The notes under the pieces: model-generated
Database searches by the model: none
Told to the model about the DNA's origin: nothing
Seen by the model: the letters and a program-made list of their open reading frames with translations, nothing else
DNA from: Euryarchaeota archaeon UBA173
GTDB lineage: Archaea; Thermoplasmatota; Poseidoniia; Poseidoniales; Thalassarchaeaceae
Assembly (NCBI GenBank): GCA_002498925.1
Contig: DAJH01000066.1
Location: 1,528 to 38,846 of the forward strand
DNA length: 37,319 nucleotides
Direction of reading: 5' to 3'
In this document: piece after piece, positions 23,674 to 30,904 of the stretch
How the letters are laid out: every line of letters starts with the position of its first letter
Numbering within the stretch: the stretch's first letter is position 1
Made by a program: the position numbers and the translations under genes

Positions 23674-24897
23674 TCAATCACCTAGACCCAGTCCGTCTCT
23701 AAATTCAATCAGTGACGGGCCCATTTGGGAAATCAACTTGACCTCTGGATGAGTTCTAATCACCAGTCCATCCATGTACATCAGTGAACGGATAATTGGA
23801 AATCCCTCCTCTCCGAAATCTGCCCCTGCTTTCTCCACGGCCTCCCTAACTGTTTTCATCATTACCTCTGTCAAACTCTGCTCTCCGACGCTAAGGTTCT
23901 CGAAGTCACGATAAATTTCATGCATTTCCATCTTGAATTTCTCGACATTTGCCGGTTTCGGCCTCCTCTCGGCTAGAGAAATGAGTGCTTCAAAGGCTAG
24001 TTCTTTATTGTCTGACGAAAGATGGTAGAAAAAATTGAACAGAGATTCGCTGACTTTTCTTGGAGTGTCACATATGGCCCCGTTGTCGATGAAAACAAAG
24101 TTTCCATCTAAATCTAGAATACAGTTACCAGGATGCAGGTCGCCGTGGAATGTCCCAACCCCGAACATGTACGCACCGTGGATTCTGAATAGCTCGAGCA
24201 GATCATTCCATTGCAGACTGGATTTTTCTATTCCTTGTTCGAGAGTGTCCCCCGTGACTAGCTCGGAAACCAATACGTGCCTGTTGGATATTTCTGGGTA
24301 GTATCTTGGGAATCTCAGCCTTGGCATTGGGAAGTCACTGGAAAGTTCCTCCTTGATTGCCTGGAGTCTGGCGGCGCCATTGATCTCGTTTCTCAAATCA
24401 AGCTCTCTGAGCGTGTAGTCTTGGACATGGTCGAGTAGAGCGATTGGGTTTCCCACTCTTCTGAGTTTTGGTGACAACACCATAGCCATCCTTAGCCAAC
24501 GAGTCATTCTTTTTACGTCTCTCTTGAACTTCTTTTCGTGATCTTCCTTGATGATCTTGACAACTACATCTTCGCCTGATTTCAATTTGGCTCTGTGAAC
24601 TTGGCCGACTGATGCCGCGGCCATTGGTTCTACATCGAACCATGCTATTCCGTCATGGTAGGAATCTGGTGCCTTTTCCTTGAGTATATCGAAGACATCC
24701 TCAGTGGGAATAGTCGATGCCTTGCTGTAAAGAGTCTGTAGCTGTTTACACTTTTCAAGGCTGATTATGTCAGGCCTTAGGGCAAAAATCTGTGAAAGCT
24801 TGACTGCCAGAAGGCCCTGTTTCTGAATCCAATCCAGGTTTGCTGGAGATTTCTTGGTAATCTGCCTCATGAAGAGTATGAACTTCAACAGACGCAC
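23674..24897 (-). CDS. UbiB/ABC1-family atypical kinase
   Basis: 407-residue protein-kinase-like-fold protein of the UbiB/ADCK group, associated with isoprenoid lipid (quinone) biosynthesis and small-molecule ATPase activity. AVKLSQIFALRPDIIS corresponds to the KxGQ segment, here KLSQ. EPMAAASVGQVHRAKL is the alanine-rich loop, VVVKIIKED holds the ATP Lys, and TFHGDLHPGNCIL is the catalytic loop. The DFG equivalent reads FIDNGA. The start is GTG 24897, 25 bases from a TATA-like box; ATG 24870 is possible. Unlike many UbiBs it has no obvious C-terminal membrane helices. It is joined without a gap to crtI, which suggests a job in the same isoprenoid/carotenoid pathway. Confidence 0.9.
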   Translation of the reverse strand: MRLLKFILFMRQITKKSPANLDWIQKQGLLAVKLSQIFALRPDIISLEKCKQLQTLYSKASTIPTEDVFDILKEKAPDSYHDGIAWFDVEPMAAASVGQVHRAKLKSGEDVVVKIIKEDHEKKFKRDVKRMTRWLRMAMVLSPKLRRVGNPIALLDHVQDYTLRELDLRNEINGAARLQAIKEELSSDFPMPRLRFPRYYPEISNRHVLVSELVTGDTLEQGIEKSSLQWNDLLELFRIHGAYMFGVGTFHGDLHPGNCILDLDGNFVFIDNGAICDTPRKVSESLFNFFYHLSSDNKELAFEALISLAERRPKPANVEKFKMEMHEIYRDFENLSVGEQSLTEVMMKTVREAVEKAGADFGEEGFPIIRSLMYMDGLVIRTHPEVKLISQMGPSLIEFRDGLGLGD

Positions 24898-24917
24898 AAT
24901 TCTAGGCGGGGACTTGT

Positions 24918-24938
24918 GAATATAATGTGATGTATATT
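24918..24938 (-). promoter_or_regulatory. TATA box and AT-rich inverted repeat upstream of ubiB-crtI-ABA4
   Basis: The minus strand reads ATTATATTC (24918-24926), centred 25 bases before the GTG at 24897, a leaderless arrangement. AATATA (24919-24924) and TATATT (24933-24938) form a 6-base inverted repeat with an 8-base spacer, overlapping the TATA box. This would be a natural repressor site for the TrmB-type regulator encoded just upstream. Confidence 0.5.
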
Positions 24939-24947
24939 GCCCGAGGG

Positions 24948-26306
24948 CTAACTGTTGAAGTTTATTTCGTATTTCACCGACATATTGCTGTCCCCGGTAG
25001 TGGTTCTCGTAACGTTAACCCCTGATTCATGGGGGTATCTGGACATCAAGGCACCTTCGATAATACCGTCATCCAACGAGTGGATCGGGAGGCCGTCCGC
25101 TCTCTGGGGAGGGTGCTCAACTAGGATGTGGAATTCGGGGTCGATGTCGTAACTGAGCTGTCCCAACCCCGCATATTCCCACCAGTCCATCATCTCGTTT
25201 AGAAACTCGATGTTTCCCTCTATGCCCCTCAGTGAGAATGTTAGCTCCTCTCCAACCCTGTGGCCGACCTGCCTTAGGAGTGAGTCTACGTCAATTCCGA
25301 AGTCTGACAGCGCCTCAATTCCTCCTGACTCTAGGCTTCTACGAGCATCACTGATTTCCAGACCGGAGGCTAGGAAGGCATCGGGGTTGAATGGAGTGTC
25401 GCCTTCTGGCATGTCCTCAGATAGCTGTAGGACTTGTCTGATCTTTTCTAGGAATGAGCCGCTATCTATAGTCAGTTTCAGAGGATCCACTATTCTCTCT
25501 TCAGTGAATCTTTTCGAGGCTGTTTCGTATGGTATTGCGTCGTCCCATATAGTATCCAGAAGATTTCCCTGAGATTCTGCGAAGGACTCAGATTCAACGG
25601 TTAAGGCGGCATCATTCTTGCCTCTTCCAACAGGATTTGACTCCATGTTTAGGTATTGAACAACCTCTGAGTCGTCTACTAGAGCCCCCTGGGCATCCAA
25701 GTCATCAGAATGACGGACCTCTATGGAGTCATGAAGGTCGTTGTAGAATCTTATCGTTCTCCTTTCGAGTTGTGAAAGTACCCTCACCCTAACTCCTCTG
25801 GATGCAGCGTCATTTACTGCTTGGAGAGCGCTACTTCGACATAGATGTAGGATTCCAAACTTACCCAATGTGAGAACGATATCGTTCTTTGATTCATTGG
25901 ATAGTTTCTCTATTCTCTTCATTATGTGTACTCTCTCTTTCAATACAGCGAACTTCGGTTCGTCATCGGTGGAGGGGTCCGTGGACGTCGAGGAGTACTT
26001 CGCTCCACTTTTTATGTCGCCAAGACCCTGCTCAATACGGTTGAGTTGTTCCTTTCTGATCTCTATGAGGTGAGTCACGGCATGGTCGAGCGGAGGGCTG
26101 GAGAATCTCATTGGCCTGTCTGCGGTAGTTGTTACGAGGCCGATCCTCTGCAGTCTCTCCAGTGAGTTATATGCATCGAGCCTGGTGGTGTCGAGCTCTT
26201 TTGCTAGCTCGCTAGCCTTGATGTTAGGGTTCTTGGAAAGGACAGTTAGAGCATTGACTTCCCTCTCGGAGAGGCCTGCATCAGTGAGAATCTGGTTCCA
26301 GCTCAA
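24948..26306 (-). CDS. TrmB-family transcriptional regulator with an extra C-terminal sensor-like domain
   Basis: 452 residues. Residues 1-75 are a winged helix-turn-helix of TrmB type (LSEREVNALTVLSKNP, ASELAKELDTTRLDAYNSLERLQRIGLV). Next comes a TrmB ligand domain with the PLD-like pattern (ASRGVRVRVLSQL, QYLNMESNPVGRGKNDAALTV, DTIWDDAIPY). About 190 more residues follow; from RQVGHRVGEELTFSL through WEYAGLGQLSYDID, a DGIIEGAL turn and VKYEINF they recall the V4R small-molecule-binding fold (a low-confidence reading). TrmB proteins sense sugars or other metabolites and repress or activate nearby genes. It overlaps the peroxiredoxin gene by 4 bases and lies directly before ubiB-crtI, the likely local target. 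Confidence 0.85.
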   Translation of the reverse strand: MSWNQILTDAGLSEREVNALTVLSKNPNIKASELAKELDTTRLDAYNSLERLQRIGLVTTTADRPMRFSSPPLDHAVTHLIEIRKEQLNRIEQGLGDIKSGAKYSSTSTDPSTDDEPKFAVLKERVHIMKRIEKLSNESKNDIVLTLGKFGILHLCRSSALQAVNDAASRGVRVRVLSQLERRTIRFYNDLHDSIEVRHSDDLDAQGALVDDSEVVQYLNMESNPVGRGKNDAALTVESESFAESQGNLLDTIWDDAIPYETASKRFTEERIVDPLKLTIDSGSFLEKIRQVLQLSEDMPEGDTPFNPDAFLASGLEISDARRSLESGGIEALSDFGIDVDSLLRQVGHRVGEELTFSLRGIEGNIEFLNEMMDWWEYAGLGQLSYDIDPEFHILVEHPPQRADGLPIHSLDDGIIEGALMSRYPHESGVNVTRTTTGDSNMSVKYEINFNS

Positions 26307-26779
26307 GAAGATCTACCACCATCAGTTATGCTGCTTAGAGAATCAAGAATCTTGGCTACGTGCCTTCTCGGCCTGAATAGCCAATCGTAGACATGATGGA
26401 TGGTGTTGTCTGGTCCAATTACGAAAGATGATTTTGCTGGAAATGACCCTAGGTGTACTGGTACCTTGAACATTTCAGCGACATTCCTGTCAGGGTCAGA
26501 CAGAAGGGTGAATGGAAGGTCTAATTCTTCCTTGAACTCCTTGTGCTGCTTTACGGAATCTTGACTGACACCAATAATCTCGACCGGTGGCTCAAGGGAA
26601 CGGAATAGTTCGTATTGTTCCTTGAATGTCAGACATCCCCTCTTGCAGGTCGGGGAGCCGGCCTTGGCATAGAAGAAAAGCACTTTCCACGATCCCTCAA
26701 GGTCGCTGAAATTGAATTCATCTCCATCGCTTGTACTCAATGAGAAATCTGGTGCTTTCTCTCCTATCATTGACGACAT
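26303..26779 (-). CDS. Peroxiredoxin (Bcp/PrxQ-like)
   Basis: 158-residue thiol peroxidase of the AhpC/TSA fold reducing hydrogen peroxide and organic peroxides. EKAPDFSLSTSDGDEFNFSDLEGSW is the usual opening. The peroxidatic site is FFYAKAGSPTCKRGC, with C45 and a likely resolving C49; Bcp/PrxQ enzymes normally have CX4C, so the CX3C spacing is a small departure. IIGVSQDSVKQHKEF and LLSDPDRNVAEMF follow. A strong GGAGGAG before ATG 26779 selects this start over the longer frame to 26821, which would overlap ribA. Its stop overlaps the TrmB start (ATGA). Confidence 0.92.
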   Translation of the reverse strand: MSSMIGEKAPDFSLSTSDGDEFNFSDLEGSWKVLFFYAKAGSPTCKRGCLTFKEQYELFRSLEPPVEIIGVSQDSVKQHKEFKEELDLPFTLLSDPDRNVAEMFKVPVHLGSFPAKSSFVIGPDNTIHHVYDWLFRPRRHVAKILDSLSSITDGGRSS

Positions 26780-26785
26780 AATCTT

Positions 26786-26792
26786 CTCCTCC
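26786..26792 (-). promoter_or_regulatory. Strong Shine-Dalgarno of the peroxiredoxin gene
   Basis: GGAGGAG on the minus strand lies 6 bases before the ATG at 26779. It fixes the peroxiredoxin start and is among the best Shine-Dalgarno matches in the window. Confidence 0.65.
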
Positions 26793-26810
26793 GGTTGTGC
26801 GGAAAAATAC

Positions 26811-27425
26811 CTATATGTCAAGTATGTGGCCCATTCTCTTACCCTTTGTGGACAGGTAATCTAGGTTCTCTGTTGAGATTCCGGAGATGTGCTCTAGTCT
26901 TGAGTCGATTTCAATGCCATTGTCTCGGAGGCCCTTGACCTTCAGCGGATTATTCGTCATCAAGCGTACTCTTTCCACTCCTGCTTCCTTGAGCATCTTG
27001 GCGGCTATGTCATACTCTCTTGCATCAGCTGGGAGGCCTAGAGCTAGGTTTGCATCCAGGGTGTCGTAGCCTACATCCTGCAGAGCGTAAGCCTGGATCT
27101 TGGAATGCAGGCCGATTCCCCTTCCTTCCTGCCTCAGATAAGCAATAGCTCCGCATCCTTCCTCTTGGATTTTCTTCATTGCCGACTGTAATTGGGGGCC
27201 GCAGTCGCACTTCATTGATCCGAACGCATCCCCTGTCAAGCACTCTGAGTGTATTCTCACAAGAGGGGCATTTCCGTTAGATATGTCTCCCGTGTAGAGC
27301 AATGCGTGCTCCTTTCCTTCGCTGTCAAGGGTCACTCTGACCCTGAAGTTACCATACTCCGTTGGGAGGTATGCATCTGCTTCAATTTCTATTGGTTCGG
27401 CATCTTTCTTGACTTGGATTGTCAT
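26811..27425 (-). CDS. ribA: GTP cyclohydrolase II
   Basis: 204-residue zinc enzyme opening the GTP imidazole ring for riboflavin synthesis. Zinc ligands are C62, C73 and C75 (HSECLTGD, MKCDCGPQL). RQEGRGIGLHSKIQAYALQD (98-117) carries the active-site arginine, and DTLDANLALGLPADAREYDIA and RLMTNNPLKVKGL complete the family pattern. The start is ATG 27425 behind GGGAG; a TTG at 27479 would add an unlike N-terminus. Most archaea use the unrelated type III enzyme (ArfA), so this looks like a gene of bacterial origin. It diverges from the flavin-dependent photolyase gene and is followed 31 bases later by peroxiredoxin. Confidence 0.93.
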   Translation of the reverse strand: MTIQVKKDAEPIEIEADAYLPTEYGNFRVRVTLDSEGKEHALLYTGDISNGNAPLVRIHSECLTGDAFGSMKCDCGPQLQSAMKKIQEEGCGAIAYLRQEGRGIGLHSKIQAYALQDVGYDTLDANLALGLPADAREYDIAAKMLKEAGVERVRLMTNNPLKVKGLRDNGIEIDSRLEHISGISTENLDYLSTKGKRMGHILDI

Positions 27426-27490
27426 GTCTCCCGGTTTGTACAGGAGGTTATGAATGAGTGTTTGGAATATGGCATGCAAGAAAACACCGC

Positions 27491-27498
27491 CTTATATG
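27491..27498. promoter_or_regulatory. TATA element between ribA and the photolyase gene
   Basis: CTTATATG on the plus strand is centred about 26 bases before the photolyase ATG at 27521, consistent with a leaderless message. The opposite strand reads CATATAAG, so the same element could drive ribA, with a leader of roughly 45 bases. One element or closely overlapping elements may thus serve both directions. Confidence 0.5.
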
Positions 27499-27520
27499 CG
27501 CACGAACGTAAGACGGGGGC

Positions 27521-29077
27521 ATGTCTGATGCAGGTGCAAGCTCGGTGAGCGTCGTATCACCGAGGGTTCGTAGCCTCAATGACATCGACATGAATGCGTC
27601 CGGAGAGTTCGTACTCTACTGGATGACGGCGACCAGGAGGTATCACTACAATGCCGCTCTGGATAGGGCGATTGAGATCAGCCTGGACCTAGGCAAGCCT
27701 TTGTTGGTCGTAGAGTGTATATCCACCAGGCATGAGTGGTCCAGCGAAAGAGTTCTGACATTCGTTGTCCAGGGCATGGTGGACAACAAATCCATCTTCG
27801 AGCAGAAGGGGATTTCATATGTCCCATGGATTGAGAATCACATCGTCTCTGGCGACGGGATGCTAAGTAAGCTCTCCACAAAGGCATGCGCCGTAGTTAT
27901 TGATGACTTTCCCACGTACCTTCCTCGCTGGGTAATGGAAAGAGCGAGTCGTACATGCAAAGTCAGTGTAGAGGCAGTGGACTCGAATGGGGTATTGCCC
28001 ATGGGTTATGCCGATGGAGCCCACAAAACGGCCTATTCATTCAGAAAGCACATGCAGAAAAGTCTACACCGGGCCCTGTCTACTTTCCCTGAAGAAGATT
28101 CGATGGAGAATGTCGAGCGGGACATTTCATTCGATATGTCCAGATTCTCGGAAATTGTGGATGAGCTCGATCTAGAGTTCCCTCCCCTGGAGTGGATTTG
28201 GAGAGTTGCAGAGGGTGGAAATGTTGGAAGAAAGGCCATGGAGCCACTAGACATAGATCACGAGGTCTTTCCAGTTGACTCTGTCCGTGGTGGTTACTTC
28301 AGTGCAATTTCGATACTCGAGAACTTCATTGAAAGAAGGCTTGGGAATTACTCAGAAGGCAGGAATGATGCAGAGAATCCTGCAGTCAGCGGCTTGTCCC
28401 CCTGGTTACATTATGGGCATATTTCTTCTTTCAGGGTGGTCAAGGCGGTTCTCGATAAGGAAAATTGGACGTATGACTCAGTCTGCATAGAAGATACTGG
28501 CAGGGGGTCAAGATCTGGTTGGTGGGGGCTATCAGAGTCCTCTGAGTCATTCCTCGATCAAATAATCACTTGGAGGGAGTTGGGCTTCAACTTCGCCCAC
28601 TTCAGGAGAGATCACAACACACTTGATTCGATACCCCGATGGGCAAAAAAGACACTGAATGAACACAGGGATGATGAAAGGACCAGTTACACGTTTGACG
28701 AAATAGAGGGAGCCAAGACTGAAGATGAAGTTTGGAACTCCGCGCAAAGACAGCTCCTCAGAACAGGTCACATGCACAACTACCTCAGAATGCTGTGGGG
28801 GAAGAGAATACTCGAATGGTCGCCAGATCCAGAGACTGCAGCTGATTGGATGATTAGGATCAATGACAGATGGGCTCTTGATGGAAGGGATCCGAACTCC
28901 TATACTGGAATTTTCTGGGTTTTGGGCAGGCACGACAGGGCATGGGGGCCTGAAAGACCGATTTTTGGGAAGGTTCGTTACATGTCATCTGCAAACACGA
29001 AGAGGAAGCTGAAGCTAGACGCTTACCTCACGAGATGGGCAGAGGATGCACCTATCCCAAAGAGTCCACCGAGGTGA
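27521..29077 (+). CDS. phr: Class II CPD photolyase
   Basis: 518-residue FAD-dependent enzyme that uses blue light to split cyclobutane pyrimidine dimers in DNA. The N-terminal alpha/beta domain (GEFVLYWMTATRRYHYNAALD; GKPLLVVE) and the helical FAD domain (LSPWLHYGHISSF; FLDQIITWRELGFNFAHF; LRTGHMHNYLRMLWGKRILEW) are clear. DGRDPNSYTGIFWVLGRHDR with ERPIFGKVRYMSSANTKRKL is the class II signature rather than class I. It is transcribed away from ribA and precedes the SDR39U1 gene, whose Shine-Dalgarno overlaps its stop codon. The full protein appears intact. Confidence 0.93.
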   Translation: MSDAGASSVSVVSPRVRSLNDIDMNASGEFVLYWMTATRRYHYNAALDRAIEISLDLGKPLLVVECISTRHEWSSERVLTFVVQGMVDNKSIFEQKGISYVPWIENHIVSGDGMLSKLSTKACAVVIDDFPTYLPRWVMERASRTCKVSVEAVDSNGVLPMGYADGAHKTAYSFRKHMQKSLHRALSTFPEEDSMENVERDISFDMSRFSEIVDELDLEFPPLEWIWRVAEGGNVGRKAMEPLDIDHEVFPVDSVRGGYFSAISILENFIERRLGNYSEGRNDAENPAVSGLSPWLHYGHISSFRVVKAVLDKENWTYDSVCIEDTGRGSRSGWWGLSESSESFLDQIITWRELGFNFAHFRRDHNTLDSIPRWAKKTLNEHRDDERTSYTFDEIEGAKTEDEVWNSAQRQLLRTGHMHNYLRMLWGKRILEWSPDPETAADWMIRINDRWALDGRDPNSYTGIFWVLGRHDRAWGPERPIFGKVRYMSSANTKRKLKLDAYLTRWAEDAPIPKSPPR

Positions 29078-29081
29078 AAAA

Positions 29082-30479
29082 ATGTACAAGTACACACATG
29101 AGACTGTAGTAGATGCAGGCATTGACTCAACCTTTGAGTGGTTTGAGCACGAGGGGTCATTCAGGAGATTGATGCCTCCATGGGAGGTAGCGGAGGAGGT
29201 TAGGGCCGATGACTCTCTTGAGGTGGGTTCGCAGAGGGTGTTTCGATTCCCTGCCCCTGGTGCACCTTTTCTGAAGATGACTTGGGTAGCTGAGCACACC
29301 GCCTACGACCCCCCACATCACTTCTCGGATACGATGGTCAAGGGACCTTTTTGGTCATGGAATCACGATCACAATCTAGTCGAGTCAGGAGGGAAGACAA
29401 CTGTTAGGGACGAGGTGACTTATCAGGTTCCATTCGGACCACTAGGGAACCTGGCCGATAGGATCCTCGGAGGCATGCTAGTCAGAGGCAGGATTTCCAA
29501 GATGTTCAAAGCGAGAGAGTTGCGATTGCAGAGAGACATGAAGGAGCACTCCAGATTCGCCCATGAGGGCAGGAAAAGGATTCTGGTTGCGGGTTCCTCG
29601 GGCCTAATTGGAACACAACTCGTCGCCTTTCTAGATACTGGCGGGCATGATGTCTGGAGATTGGTAAGAAGGCCAGTAAAGGAAGGGGCAAAGGAGTTGT
29701 CTTGGGCCCCAGATAAGGGTGTTCTGGAATCCTCTGATTTGGAGGGCTTTGATGTTGTGATTCACCTAGGGGGGGCCGGGATTGGAGATAAGAGATGGAG
29801 TAAGAAGAGGAAGCAGTTGATTGTGGATTCAAGACGAGAGTCCACCATGCTCCTCTCAGAAACCCTCAGTAAGCTAGACAAAAAGCCTGAGTCATTCATT
29901 GTTGCCAGTGCAATTGGATACTACGGAAACAGGGGAGATGAGGATCTCGATGAGACTAGCGCACCTGGCAGTGGTTTCCTGACGGACACGGTAATCGATT
30001 GGGAGTCTTTTACCGATCCTGCAAGGGATGCTGGGATACGGGTGATCAACCTCAGGAACGGAATTGTTCTTTCAGCCACAGGGGGAGCCCTGGGGAGAAT
30101 GCTTCTACCCTGGAAGATGGGAGGAGGGGGGCCACTCGCTGGAGGTAAGCAATGGATGTCATGGATTTCCTTAGATGACGAGGTGTATGCCATACACCAT
30201 CTGATGATGACTTCGAGCTGCTCAGGGGCTTACAACATGACTGCTCCCGAGCCAGTGACTCAGCGAGTATTCTCAAAGACACTAGGCAGTGTTCTCCGCC
30301 GTCCCGCCATAGCCCCTATTCCTGGATTCACGATGAAGATACTATTCGGAGAACTGGCGGGACCGCTTCTTATCGAAGGCCAGAAAGTACGCCCAAAGAG
30401 GCTTCAAGATTCCGGATATGAATTCCTACACAAAGACCTTGAGTCGGCACTCAGAGACTCGCTTGGAATTTGGAGGTAG
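29082..30479 (+). CDS. SRPBCC domain fused to SDR39U1 (TIGR01777) epimerase-like protein
   Basis: 465 residues in two parts. Residues 1 to about 150 form a SRPBCC/START-type hydrophobic-ligand barrel (MYKYTHETVVDAGIDSTFEWFE, VPFGPLGNLADRILGG). The rest is an extended short-chain dehydrogenase: GSSGLIGTQLV (NAD(P) loop), VVIHLGGAGIGDKRW, SAIGYYGNRGDEDLDE with the YYG signature, VINLRNGIVLSATGGALGRMLLPWKMGGGGPL. The substrate is unknown for the whole family. The pair SRPBCC plus TIGR01777 recurs next to photolyases in bacteria. Start ATG 29082 is set by AGGTGA at the photolyase stop; the frame is open to 29046 inside that gene. Confidence 0.9.
   Translation: MYKYTHETVVDAGIDSTFEWFEHEGSFRRLMPPWEVAEEVRADDSLEVGSQRVFRFPAPGAPFLKMTWVAEHTAYDPPHHFSDTMVKGPFWSWNHDHNLVESGGKTTVRDEVTYQVPFGPLGNLADRILGGMLVRGRISKMFKARELRLQRDMKEHSRFAHEGRKRILVAGSSGLIGTQLVAFLDTGGHDVWRLVRRPVKEGAKELSWAPDKGVLESSDLEGFDVVIHLGGAGIGDKRWSKKRKQLIVDSRRESTMLLSETLSKLDKKPESFIVASAIGYYGNRGDEDLDETSAPGSGFLTDTVIDWESFTDPARDAGIRVINLRNGIVLSATGGALGRMLLPWKMGGGGPLAGGKQWMSWISLDDEVYAIHHLMMTSSCSGAYNMTAPEPVTQRVFSKTLGSVLRRPAIAPIPGFTMKILFGELAGPLLIEGQKVRPKRLQDSGYEFLHKDLESALRDSLGIWR
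30472..30477 (+). promoter_or_regulatory. Shine-Dalgarno deciding the start of the 131-residue membrane protein
   Basis: GGAGGT lies 6 bases before GTG 30484 and overlaps the TAG of the SDR39U1 gene. It favours GTG 30484 over the in-frame ATG 30418, which lies deep inside the preceding gene. Confidence 0.6.
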
Positions 30480-30483
30480 TCTG

Positions 30484-30879
30484 GTGCAGGAGACCCTTGC
30501 TGAGGTTAGAAATATCTCTGTGACCGGTAGGAAAAATAGGCTCTATGGCGGCATTCTACTAATTTCGGCAGGTTTTGCTGCCAACCTCTACTTCTTTTTC
30601 GGGGGGGAGTTGCCAGACTTCTTACCCTATCATCAGCCACTGACGGCTGCAATGGTATTCGGATTCTTCACAGCGGGTTGCCTCGTCCTGCTGGAGTCTA
30701 CGACGCAAGTATGCGTATATCACGGATTCAGGGGGACGCACGAGTCCTCCTCTGGGGGGAAGAAGCATGCTGATGATTCGGTTGCTGCTGCTTGTAGGAG
30801 TAAGAGCTGGGTGATAATTGTTCAATCGGTGGTTTTGGGTGTCTTCTCGACTGCAGTCTCGATTTGGATAATCGCTTAA
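30484..30879 (+). CDS. Hypothetical three-helix membrane protein
   Basis: 131 residues from GTG 30484. A short polar N-terminus (VRNISVTGRKNRLYGG) leads to three hydrophobic segments: ILLISAGFAANLYFFFG (about 22-42), LTAAMVFGFFTAGCLVLL (about 54-75) and a last near the end (IIVQSVVLGVFSTAVSIWII). A polar, Gly/Ser/Lys-rich loop with several Cys and His (YHGFRGTHESSSGGKKH) separates the second and third. I recognise no family. It is the third gene of the photolyase operon and converges on the RND transporter gene with a 25-base gap. Confidence 0.65.
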   Translation: MQETLAEVRNISVTGRKNRLYGGILLISAGFAANLYFFFGGELPDFLPYHQPLTAAMVFGFFTAGCLVLLESTTQVCVYHGFRGTHESSSGGKKHADDSVAAACRSKSWVIIVQSVVLGVFSTAVSIWIIA

Positions 30880-30904
30880 TCGTCATCGGCTTCTTTTGAT
30901 CGTA

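Noticed and set aside
27426..27479. Possible FMN riboswitch in front of ribA.
   Set aside because: The leader is at most about 45 bases and has none of the conserved RFN-element helices.
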